64,000 bases of DNA from Xylocopa sonorina (lineage: Eukaryota > Arthropoda > Insecta > Hymenoptera > Apidae), in contig NW_027490109.1 in NCBI RefSeq assembly GCF_050948175.1, forward strand, positions 1,798,001-1,862,000. The letters are read 5' to 3'. The position numbers and the translations under genes were made by a program. The notes below the pieces were generated by a model. The model made no database searches. It worked only from the letters and a program-made list of their open reading frames with translations, and had not been told where the DNA came from. Below, one piece after another: positions 40,959 to 49,927 of the stretch. Position 1 is the stretch's first letter; the number at the start of each line of letters is the position of its first letter.

Positions 40959-42260
40959 TTACTGCTGCTCTTCTATTATCGAGGTTGACTCGTCGTTCGT
41001 TAAGGCGAGAACTCGGCGATCGTAGCCGGCCTCGCGTACCGTCTCGCGGCGGGTCGGGAGGCCGTTCGCGTTTCCCGGATTCGGGCGCGAAACGTTATTT
41101 CCGACATTATTAAATTGTCGCTTTCGACATTCGTCTATGCTATGTCCCAGGTTTCGGCAGTACCTACAAACAATATCCCGTCGATCGGGCGGTGCGTACT
41201 GACCGCGCGGAGGTCCCGTTACAGGCGGTCGTTCCTGTCGAGGATACCTCGGGGTTTCTTCCCGTGGGTACGTGACTGACGGTCTATGACTTGCGTACTT
41301 GCAGTCGCGAGTGACATGACCGCGACTATTACAACGAGCGCAAACCGTTTCTTGCCGGCGCTCGAAGTGAAAATTTTCCGTACGGGGACGCGACGAGGAG
41401 AGTCTCTCTTTGTCTAATTCGTGTCGCCTGTACAACTCCTTAGCGTGAGCGAACGCGTCCGCGTATGTTTCGTACAATCGCGTGTTCATGGAATGTCGAA
41501 TTTCCGGGATAAGCCCGTCGCAAAAACACCTAAGCGTAAGCGCGTCTATTCCGGAACGTGAATTTATTAATTCGGCGGAATCGAATCGTTCGCAGTCGAT
41601 TGCTGCGTTACGTAGGTCTTTAATTCTACCTATGAAATCGAGGATATGTTCTCCTGGGCGCATGAAAGTATTAGTTAGTTCGCCCCTGTAATGGTCGGTT
41701 GACTTTGTATTTCCGAATGCGGCTCGTAGAATATCGGTCAGCTGTCCGACCGAAGAGCATTGCTCGTCCTCTACGGCCAGATATGCACGGCCGCGTAAAC
41801 GATTGACAATGAGTTTGGTGAACGAGGGTTCTCCTTCGGGCGAAATCAACTCCCTTGCCCGTTTACAGGCCCGCACGAACTGTAATATTGGCAAGTTTTT
41901 GCCATCAAATATAGGGATGCTATCTATTGCTTCGCGAAAAATAAGCCTATCTGTTTGGGAGTTTGGTGAATCAGACCCTGAGCTACGTGTCAGTTGCAGG
42001 TGCGGAGTTCCGAAAGAGATAGTGTCGGCGTTTACGGATTGTGCCGCGCGTAAGGATTCCAATTCCCGACGCATGAAATCTATTTGGCGATTTAACGTAG
42101 CGATCGCTTGTTCTTTATCCGTATTATCGTTTGAAGGTCCGGCGGCGTTGTTTGCGAGAGCATCGTGAAAATCTAACGTTCGGCGAGTATCGGATTCGGT
42201 TGCGGCGGCGTCCTTCTGTACCTGAAGCCGCGTTCGCTTTGTTGGCGTGCGCGTTGCCAT
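40959..42260 (-). CDS. gag: Gag polyprotein (capsid/nucleocapsid), 433 aa
   Basis: This is the structural protein of the retrotransposon particle; it packages the element RNA in the cytoplasm. The ATG at 42260 has a good context (CAGCCATGGC) and lies about 50 nt after the PBS. Residues about 48-76 are rich in charged and leucine heptad-like positions and may form a short coiled coil. Residues about 105-285 look like a retrotransposon capsid region. Two CCHC zinc knuckles (C-x2-C-x4-H-x4-C) lie at residues 307-320 and 365-378, separated by an Arg/Pro-rich linker. The reading frame is intact and its length is normal for the family. It ends with TAA at 40959-40961. Pol overlaps it in the -1 frame from 41094, with a slippery heptamer at codon 396. 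The family assignment is secure; the capsid limits are an estimate. Confidence 0.92.
   Translation of the reverse strand: MATRTPTKRTRLQVQKDAAATESDTRRTLDFHDALANNAAGPSNDNTDKEQAIATLNRQIDFMRRELESLRAAQSVNADTISFGTPHLQLTRSSGSDSPNSQTDRLIFREAIDSIPIFDGKNLPILQFVRACKRARELISPEGEPSFTKLIVNRLRGRAYLAVEDEQCSSVGQLTDILRAAFGNTKSTDHYRGELTNTFMRPGEHILDFIGRIKDLRNAAIDCERFDSAELINSRSGIDALTLRCFCDGLIPEIRHSMNTRLYETYADAFAHAKELYRRHELDKERLSSSRPRTENFHFERRQETVCARCNSRGHVTRDCKYASHRPSVTYPREETPRYPRQERPPVTGPPRGQYAPPDRRDIVCRYCRNLGHSIDECRKRQFNNVGNNVSRPNPGNANGLPTRRETVREAGYDRRVLALTNDESTSIIEEQQ
41027..41076 (-). promoter_or_regulatory. Gag-Pol -1 ribosomal frameshift signal (GGGAAAC + stem-loop)
   Basis: On the minus strand GGGAAAC lies at 41076-41070. 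Gag reads it as G GGA AAC (codons 396 and 397), exactly the X XXY YYZ layout, and pol is in the -1 frame. A 5-nt spacer follows, then a 7-bp perfect stem CGGCCTC (41064-41058) / GAGGCCG (41033-41027) with a 24-nt GC-rich loop that may fold further. The pol frame is open only from 41094, just upstream of the heptamer, after a TAA at 41095-41097. GGGAAAC is an established slippery heptamer in retroviruses. Function here is inferred. Confidence 0.8.
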
Positions 42261-42310
42261 GGCTGTTCGTACACTTATTCAGCAGAATTTCCGATAAGTT
42301 ATACGCGAAT

Positions 42311-42328
42311 ATTCCACCGCTGTCACCA
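42311..42328 (-). other. Primer-binding site, candidate tRNA-Leu
   Basis: On the minus strand, seven nucleotides after the 5' LTR end, the sequence begins TGGTGACAGCGGTGG. This is complementary, with about two mismatches, to the 3' end of an AAG-type tRNA-Leu as I remember it (…CCACCGCTGCCACCA). Position and the leading TGG fit a PBS well. The tRNA identity is from memory and is less certain. Confidence 0.65.
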
Positions 42329-42335
42329 GAAAATA

Positions 42336-42498
42336 TGTCACGTCCTGGCGAACAAATTATTCGTATCCCAGGAGGCTGAATGACACAAGCCTTTTAGTCG
42401 CGAATTCGGTCCGGTATAAAACGCGTATGACCGGGTCCGTCGATTCTGGCAAGACGCGGGTACCGTAAACAATCGCGAACGCGTGTAAGGAGGGATTT
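42336..42498 (-). mobile_element. 5' LTR remnant (last 163 bp only)
   Basis: This segment matches 34527-34689 with two substitutions seen (GGCAAG and GGTACC instead of GGAAAG and GGCACC). It begins at the PBS side, so it is the 3' (U5) end of the element's own 5' LTR. At 42498/42499 it stops and joins the inverted LTR with at most a single shared T. The lost part carried the TATA-like box and the splice donor, so the normal promoter of this copy is missing. Confidence 0.9.
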
Positions 42499-42503
42499 CA
42501 GGC

Positions 42504-43109
42504 GTGCCGCCAGCCACCCTCTCAACGCACCACAGCAACCACCCTCACGCGCCTGCACCACAGGCAACACCCAGGCGCAACTCGCCGTCTCACTCAGGCC
42601 AAGGGCTACGACCATCGACTCGCTCGCACCCGCAGAGGTGCTCGCCGTCTCTCTCACTCCAAGGAACCTACCCTCCGTCTCACTCGCATCCGCAGAGGTG
42701 CTCGCCGTCTCTCTCACTCCAAGGAACCTACCCTCCGTCTCACTCGCACCCGCAGAGGTGTTCGCCACCTCTCTCGCTCCAAGGGCAACACACTCTGTCC
42801 CACTCGCACCGAGGACCTCGTGCGCCATCTCGCTCGCACCAAGGACCATGTGCGCTGTCTCGCTCCCACTCAAGGAGTCACCCACCGTCTCACTCTTACC
42901 TGCAGGGAAACTCGCCCTCTCGCTCACTCCAGGGACGTACCAGGAGAATCAACCTCTACGAGATCCGACGACGGGAACCCTCACCGTACAAAGGACTCTA
43001 CGATTTCACCATCCCAGATCTGCCAATGCCCAAAATACTATTTCTAAGATTATTAATTAACATTATATATATACTCTTACATTCTAAGCTCTGTATTCCT
43101 AGCTCATAG
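42504..43109 (+). pseudogene. Duplicate of the LTR-encoded Pol tail in the inverted LTR
   Basis: The inverted LTR holds the same tail coding sequence as the C-terminal end of pol, now on the plus strand and without any upstream pol. The frame opens at 42504 on GTG. The 20-aa Ser/His/Pro/Gln repeats are intact and similar to the minus-strand copy. A 1-nt insertion near 43025 moves the end into another frame, so the last about 28 residues differ from the Pol tail. With no promoter or ATG in a sensible place it is a remnant, not a gene. It is useful for judging whether the tail is conserved between LTR copies. Confidence 0.7.
42601..42900 (+). repeat. 60-bp-period minisatellite in the inverted LTR
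   Basis: The same five units as in the 3' LTR, with the same copy number and only scattered substitutions. The tract has therefore not changed in unit number since the two LTR copies separated. Confidence 0.8.
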
Positions 43110-43386
43110 AATTTACACGACACAACTTTATAACGACACAAACAACACACATTTTACATTTAAGGCGTAATTTCTAATTTCATACTTGTACCTCTATATT
43201 CATAAGTTGCGCTAATTAAGTAAGCCGCGACGCGCGAAATCGCGACCGCCTCAGCGGCACGCGCCGCTAGCCCCACCACGCAACGCCGAGACCCCACTCC
43301 GGCGTCCAGATACTCCCACCTACGTTCGCACGCGACCGAAGCGCTCCGAGAGTCAGAGAGGTCGCAGACGCATCTTGGGAGACACA

Positions 43387-43467
43387 GTTAGTCTCCACAG
43401 TCAATTAGAGACAGTTGGTCTCCACAGTCAATTAGAGACAGTTAGTCTCCACAGTCAATTACAGACA
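43387..43467 (+). repeat. 27-bp tandem repeat x3 in the inverted LTR
   Basis: Three 27-bp units (43387, 43414 and 43441), of the form GTTAGTCTCCACAGTCAATT plus AGAGACA. They correspond one to one to the units of the 3' LTR. Confidence 0.85.
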
Positions 43468-43802
43468 GTCATGACGGGCAGTCAGACACAGTCAGTCAGT
43501 ACCGTCAGTACGGTACAGTTCTATCTCGCCTTCGGGCACTTCTAATTCCAAGTCTCTTCCAAGTCGCGCCTTAGGGCCGTCGCGCAGCCTCGATGAGGTT
43601 CCTAGTTCTAAAGTCTTTGTTCTAATTCCTAATTCATAGTTAACCTAGTCTTAATACTTAGAAATAATTGTTCTTGTACTCTTTGATTTAGAATATACTT
43701 TATTATTTTTCTACCACATCAAGTTCTAGTTCATTCCATCTCCATTTCTAAATTCAATTTTATTTTAATACAAATTCTTCCAAGTTCGTAACAACTTGAG
43801 TG

Positions 43803-43810
43803 TTTATAAA
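43803..43810 (+). promoter_or_regulatory. TATA-like box in the inverted LTR
   Basis: This is the copy of TTTATAAA in the plus-strand LTR. If active, it would drive transcription out through 44197 into the right satellite block, in the same direction as the satellite open frame. Confidence 0.35.
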
Positions 43811-44027
43811 CGAACTCTTCGCGCCGGGAGGAAGAATTTAATCCATTATCTCGTGCGGAATACGTTGGTAAAACGCCAGAATTCTTCGTTCATCGACGGA
43901 CGGCGACATTCATCGCAGCTTCCACCGTCACAACGCCGATTCCAGCCAGCCGTACGCCGACTCCTCCCCCGAGAACGACCTTTGACGATCGCCACATCTG
44001 AAAGTAGAAGAGGGAAGTCAGCGAAAG

Positions 44028-44033
44028 GTAAGT
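44028..44033 (+). promoter_or_regulatory. Splice-donor consensus in the inverted LTR
   Basis: GTAAGT follows AAAG at 44024-44027. Conservation between both LTR copies supports a real signal. A transcript starting at the TATA-like box of this LTR would meet it before entering the satellite. Confidence 0.5.
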
Positions 44034-45241
44034 AAAATCCCTCCTTACACGCGTTCGCGATTGTTTACGGTACCCGCGTCTTGCCAGAATCGACGGACCC
44101 GGTCATACGCGTTTTATACCGGACCGAATTCGCGACAAAAAGGCTTGTGTCATTCAGCCTCCTGGGATATGAATAATTTGTTCGCCAGGACGTGACAGTA
44201 GACATCTGCAAACGCTATTTCCTTGCAAGGAAGTGTCGCATTTACATTCATTTGAAGTGTAGACGTGGAATACATAACACTTCGCAAATCATATTATATC
44301 TTACCATGAAACATAGAAATGAGATGCGATATCACGTTTTAAGAAGCATTTGAAATCTATTGCTGCGATACATAGACATCTGCAAACGCTATTTCCTTGC
44401 AAGGAAGTGTCGCATTTACATTCATTTGAAGTGTAGACGAGGAATACATGACACTTCGCAAATCATATTATATCTTACCATGAAACATAGAAATGAGATG
44501 CGATATCGCGTTTTAAGAATCATAAGAACTCTATTGCTACGATACGTAGACATCTGCAAACGCTATTTCCTTGCAAGGAAGTGTCGCATTTACATTCATT
44601 TGAATCGTAGACGAGGAATGCATAACACTTCGCAAATCATATTATATCTTACCATGAAACATTGAAATGAGATGCGATATCGCGTTTAAAGAAGCATTAG
44701 AAATCTATTGCTACGATACGTGGACATCTGCAAACGCTATTTCCTAGCGAGGAAGTGTCGCATTTACATTCATTTGAAGTGTAGACGAGGAATAAATGAC
44801 ACTTCGCAAATCATATTATATCTTACCATGAAACATAGAAATGAGATGCGATATCGCGTTTTAAGAGGCATTGGAAATCTATTGCTACGATACGTAGACA
44901 TCTGCAAACGCTATTTCCTAGCGAGGAAGTGTCGCATTCACATTCATTTGAAGTGTAGACGAGGTATACATGACACTTCGCAATTCATATTATATCTTAC
45001 CATGAAACATAGAAATGAGATGCGATATCGCGTTTTAAGAGGCATTGGAAATCTATTGCTACGATACGTAGACATCTGCAAACGCTATTTCCTAGCGAGG
45101 AAGTGTCGCATTCACATTCATTTGAAGTGTAGACGAGGTATACATGACACTTCGCAATTCATATTATATCTTACCATGAAACATAGAAATGAGATGTGAT
45201 ATCGCGTTTTAAGAAGCATTAGAAATCTATTGCTACGATAC

Positions 45242-45415
45242 GTAGACATCTGCAAACGCTATTTCCTTGCAAGGAAGTGTCGCATTTACATTCATTTGAA
45301 GTGTAGACGAGGAATACATGACACTTCGCAAATCATATTATATCTTACCATGAAACATAGAAATGAGATGCGATATCGCGTTTTAAGAAGCATTAGAAAT
45401 CTATTGCTACGATAC
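45242..45415 (+). repeat. Representative type B satellite monomer (174 bp)
   Basis: This is a clean example of the common monomer. TTCCTTGCAAGGAA, a perfect 14-bp palindrome, is at 45263-45276. GAAGTGT occurs at 45274-45280 and 45298-45304, and its inverse ACACTTC at 45321-45327. The palindrome GCGATATCGC is at 45370-45379. Read in the plus frame the monomer is 58 codons without a stop and would give a very basic peptide rich in Arg, Tyr and Ile. The length is close to a nucleosome plus linker, as in many centromeric satellites. No match to the CENP-B box consensus was found. Confidence 0.9.
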
Positions 45416-48400
45416 GTGGACATCTGCAAACGCTATTTCCTAGCGAGGAAGTGTCGCATTTACATTCATTTGAAGTGTAGACGAGGAATACATGACACTT
45501 CGCAAATCATATTATATCTTACCATGAAACATAGAAATGAGATGCGATATCGCGTTTTAAGAATTATAAGAACTCTATTGCTACGATACGTAGACATCTG
45601 CAAACGCTATTTCCTTGCAAGTAAGTGTCGCATTTACAGTCATTTGAAGTGTAGACGAGGAATACATAACACTTCGCAAATCATAATATATCTTACCATG
45701 AAACATAGAAATGAGATGCGATATCACGTTTTAAGAAGCATTAAAAATCTATTGCTACGATACATAGACATCTGCAAACGCTATTTCCTTGCAAGGAAGT
45801 GTCGCATTTACATTCATTTGAAGTGTAGACGAGGAATACATGGCACTTCGCAAATCATATTATATCTTACCATGAAACATAGAAATGAGATGCGATATCG
45901 CGTTTTAAGAAGCATTAGAAATCTATTGCTACGATACATAGACATCTGCAAACGCTATTTCCTTACAAGGAAGTGTCGCATTTATATTCATTTGAAGTGT
46001 AGACGAGGAATACATAACATTTCGCAAATCATATTATACCTTACCATGAAACATAGAAACGAGATGCGATATCGCGTTTTAACAGTCATAAGAACTCTAT
46101 TGCTACGATACGTAGACATCTGCAAACGCTATTTCCTTGCAAGGAAGTGTCGCATTTACATTCATTTGAAGTGTAGACGAGGAATACATAACACTTCGCA
46201 AATCATATTATATCTTACCATGAAACATAGAAATGAGATGCGATATCGCGTTTTAAGAAGCATCTGAACTCTATTGCTACGATACGTAGACATCTGCAAA
46301 CGCTATTTCCTTGCAAGGAAGTGTCGCATTTACATTCATTTCAATCGTAGACGAGGAATGCATAACACTTCGCAAATCATATTATACCTTACCATGAAAC
46401 ATAGAAATGAGATGCGATATCGCGTTTTAACAATCATAAGAACTCTATTGCTACGATACGTAGACATTCGCAAACGCTATTTCCTTGCAAGGAAGTGTCG
46501 CATTTACATTCATTTGAAGTGTAGACGAGGAATACATAACACTTCGCAAATCATATTATATCTTACCATGAAACATAGAAATGAGATGCGATATCGCGTT
46601 TTAAGAATCATAAGAACTCTATTGCTACGATACGTAGACATCTGCAAACGCTATTTCCTTGCAAGTAAGTGTCGCATTTACATTCATTTGAAGTGTAGAC
46701 GATGAAAACATGACACTTCGCAGATCTTATTATATCTTACCATGAAACATAGAAATGAGATGCGATATCGCGTTTTAAGAAGCATTAGAAATCTATTGCT
46801 ACGATACGTTGACATCTGCAAACGCTATTGCCTAGCGAGGAAGTGTCGCATTCACATTCATTTGAAGTGTAGACGAGGAATACATGACACTTCGCAAATC
46901 ATATTATATCTTACCATGAAACATAGAAATGAGATGCGATATCACGTTTTAAGAAGCATTTGAAATCTATTGCTGCGATACATAGACATCTGCAAACGCT
47001 ATTTCCTTGCAAGGAAGTGTCGCATTTACATTCATTTGAAGTGTAGACGATGAAAACATGACACTTCGCAAATCATATTATATCTTACCATGAAACATAG
47101 AAATGAGATGCGATATCGCGTTTTAAGAAGCATTAGAAATCTATTGCTACGATACGTGGACATCTGCAAACGCTATTCCTAGCGAGGAAGTATCGCATTT
47201 ACATTCATTTGAAGTGTAGACGAGGAATACATGACACTTCGCAAATCATATTATATCTTACCATGAAACATAGAAATAAGATGCGATATCGCGTTTTAAG
47301 AAGCATTAGAAATCTATTGCTACGATACATAGACTTCGACAAACGCTATTTCCTTGCAAGGAAGTGTCGCATTTACATTCATTTGAAGTGTAGACGAGGA
47401 ATACATGACACTTCGCAAATCATATTATATCTTACCATGAAACATAGAAATGAGATGCGATATCGCGTTTTAAGAATCATAAGAACTCTATTGCTACGAT
47501 ACGTAGACATCTGCAAAACGCTATTTCCTTGCAAGGAAGTGTCGCATTTACATTCATTTGAATCGTAGACGAGGAATGGATAACACTTCGCAAATCATAT
47601 TATATCTTACCATGAAACATTGAAATGAGATGCGGTATCGCGTTTTAAGAAGCATTAGAAATCTATTGCTACGATACGTGGACATCTGCAAACGCTATTT
47701 CCTAGCGAGGAAGTGTCGCATTTACATTCATTTGAAGTGTAGACGAGGAATAAATGACACTTCGCAAATCATATTATATCTTACCATGAAACATAGAAAT
47801 GAGATGCGATATCGCGTTTTAAGAGGCATTGGAAATCTATTGCTACGATACGTAGACATCTGCAAACGCTATTTCCTAGCGAGGAAGTGTCGCATTCACA
47901 TTCATTTGAAGTGTAGACGAGGTATACATGACACTTCGCAATTCATATTATATCTTACCATGAAACATAGAAATGAGATGCGATATCGCGTTTTAAGAGG
48001 CATTGGAAATCTATTGCTACGATACGTAGACATCTGCAAACGCTATTTCCTAGCGAGGAAGTGTCGCATTCACATTCATTTGAAGTGTAGACGAGGTATA
48101 CATGACACTTCGCAATTCATATTACATCTTACCATGAAACATAGAAATGAGATGTGATATCGCGTTTTAAGAAGCATTAGAAATCTATTGCTACGATACG
48201 TAGACATCTGCAAACGCTATTTCCTTGCAAGGAAGTGTCGCATTTACATTCATTTGAAGTGTAGACGAGGAATACATAACACTTCGCAAATCATATTATA
48301 TCTTACCATGAAACATAGAAATGAGATGCGATATCGCGTTTTAAGAATCATAAGAACTCTATTGCTACGATACGTAGACATCTGCAAACGCTATTTCCTT

Positions 48401-49927
48401 GCAAGTAAGTGTCGCATTTACATTCATTTGAAGTGTAGACGATGAAAACATGACACTTCGCAGATCATATTATATCTTACCATGAAACATAGAAATGAGA
48501 TGCGATATCGCGTTTTAAGAAGCATTAGAAATCTATTGCTACGATACGTTGACATCTGCAAACGCTATTGCCTAGCGAGGAAGTGTCGCATTCACATTCA
48601 TTTGAAGTGTAGACGAGGAATACATGACACTTCGCAAATCATATTATATCTTACCATGAAACATAGAAATGAGATGCGATATCACGTTTTAAGAAGCATT
48701 TGAAATCTATTGCTGCGATACATAGACATCTGCAAACGCTATTTCCTTGCAAGGAAGTGTCGCATTTACATTCATTTGAAGTGTAGACGATGAAAACATG
48801 ACACTTCGCAAATCATATTATATCTTACCATGAAACATAGAAATGAGATGCGATATCGCGTTTTAAGAAGCATTAGAAATCTATTGCTACGATACGTGGA
48901 CATCTGCAAACGCTATTTCCTAGCGAGGAAGTATCGCATTTACATTCATTTGAAGTGTAGACGAGGAATACATGACACTTCGCAAATCATATTATATCTT
49001 ACCATGAAACATAGAAATAAGATGCGATATCGCGTTTTAAGAAGCATTAGAAATCTATTGCTACGATACATAGACATCGACAAACGCTATTTCCTTGCAA
49101 GGAAGTGTCGCATTTACATTCATTTGAAGTGTAGACGAGGAATACATGACACTTCGCAAATCATATTATATCTTACCATGAAACATAGAAATGAGATGCG
49201 ATATCGCGTTTTAAGAATCATAAGAACTCTATTGCTACGATACGTAGACATCTGCAAACGCTATTTCCTTGCAAGGAAGTGTCGCATTTACATTCATTTG
49301 AATCGTAGACGAGGAATGGATAACACTTCGCAAATCATATTATATCTTACCATGAAACATTGAAATGAGATGCGGTATCGCGTTTTAAGAAGCATTAGAA
49401 ATCTATTGCTACGATACGTGGACATCTGCAAACGCTATTTCCTAGCGAGGAAGTGTCGCATTTACATTCATTTGAAGTGTAGACGAGGAATAAATGACAC
49501 TTCGCAAATCATATTATATCTTACCATGAAACATAGAAATGAGATGCGATATCGCGTTTTAAGAGGCATTGGAAATCTATTGCTACGATACGTAGACATC
49601 TGCAAACGCTATTTCCTAGCGAGGAAGTGTCGCATTCACATTCATTTGAAGTGTAGACGAGGTATACATGACACTTCGCAATTCATATTATATCTTACCA
49701 TGAAACATAGAAATGAGATGCGATATCGCGTTTTAAGAGGCATTGGAAATCTATTGCTACGATACGTAGACATCTGCAAACGCTATTTCCTAGCGAGGAA
49801 GTGTCGCATTCACATTCATTTGAAGTGTAGACGAGGTATACATGACACTTCGCAATTCATATTACATCTTACCATGAAACATAGAAATGAGATGTGATAT
49901 TGCGTTTTAAGAAGCATTAGAAATCTA

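Larger units (their letters stand above)
39037..41094 (-). pseudogene. pol: Pol, N-terminal part: aspartic protease and reverse transcriptase, ending at an internal TAG
   Basis: This frame opens at 41094, overlaps gag by about 136 nt in the -1 frame, and needs no start codon of its own. Residues here are counted from a GTG at 40911. The protease has its active-site DTGA at residues 11-14 and the second conserved ILG at 77-79. Residues about 207-290 are a Ser/Thr/Asn-rich linker built from 14-aa repeats. RT occupies about 403-624, with RVVIDYRSLN, STFDLASGFHQI, the FGL-NAP region, and the catalytic YLDD at 610-613. Twelve residues after YLDD an in-frame TAG (39037-39039) interrupts RT. The same frame continues directly beyond it, so one point mutation explains the break. 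This copy would give only a truncated RT without the thumb, RNase H or integrase, unless the stop is read through. Confidence 0.9.
34527..44197 (-). mobile_element. Ty3/gypsy-type LTR retrotransposon with an inverted LTR replacing most of its 5' LTR
   Basis: This 9.67-kb insertion in the satellite is read on the minus strand. In element order it holds a truncated 5' LTR (42336-42498), PBS, gag, pol, polypurine tract and 3' LTR (36232 down to 34527). The pol order of protease, RT, RNase H, integrase identifies the Ty3/gypsy (Metaviridae) lineage. No env-like ORF is present. At its 5' side a nearly complete LTR in the opposite direction (42499-44197) is joined to the truncated 5' LTR. Both outer edges are therefore LTR 3' ends (TGTCACG... 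and ...CGTGACA as read on plus). The flanks AAGAA and GTAGA are not a target-site duplication. Compared with other monomers, 26 bp of satellite are missing at the insertion point. Confidence 0.93.
42499..44197 (+). mobile_element. Inverted LTR, lacking its first ~8 nt
   Basis: This is a 1699-bp copy of the LTR reading on the plus strand, opposite to the element. It starts at LTR nucleotide 9 (CAGGCGTGCC) and ends with the intact terminus GGACGTGACA. It contains the 60-bp minisatellite (42601-42900), the 27-bp repeats (43387-43467), TTTATAAA (43803-43810) and the splice donor (44028-44033). A 1-nt insertion (GCCAATGCCC against GCCATGCCC) explains the length difference from the 3' LTR. It could be a remnant of a second, oppositely oriented element joined by deletion, or the result of self-integration or end-joining of one cDNA. 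Confidence 0.9.

Noticed and set aside
34522..44202. Target-site duplication flanking the element
   Set aside because: The five bases outside each end are AAGAA and GTAGA, with no shared direct repeat at 4, 5 or 6 bp.
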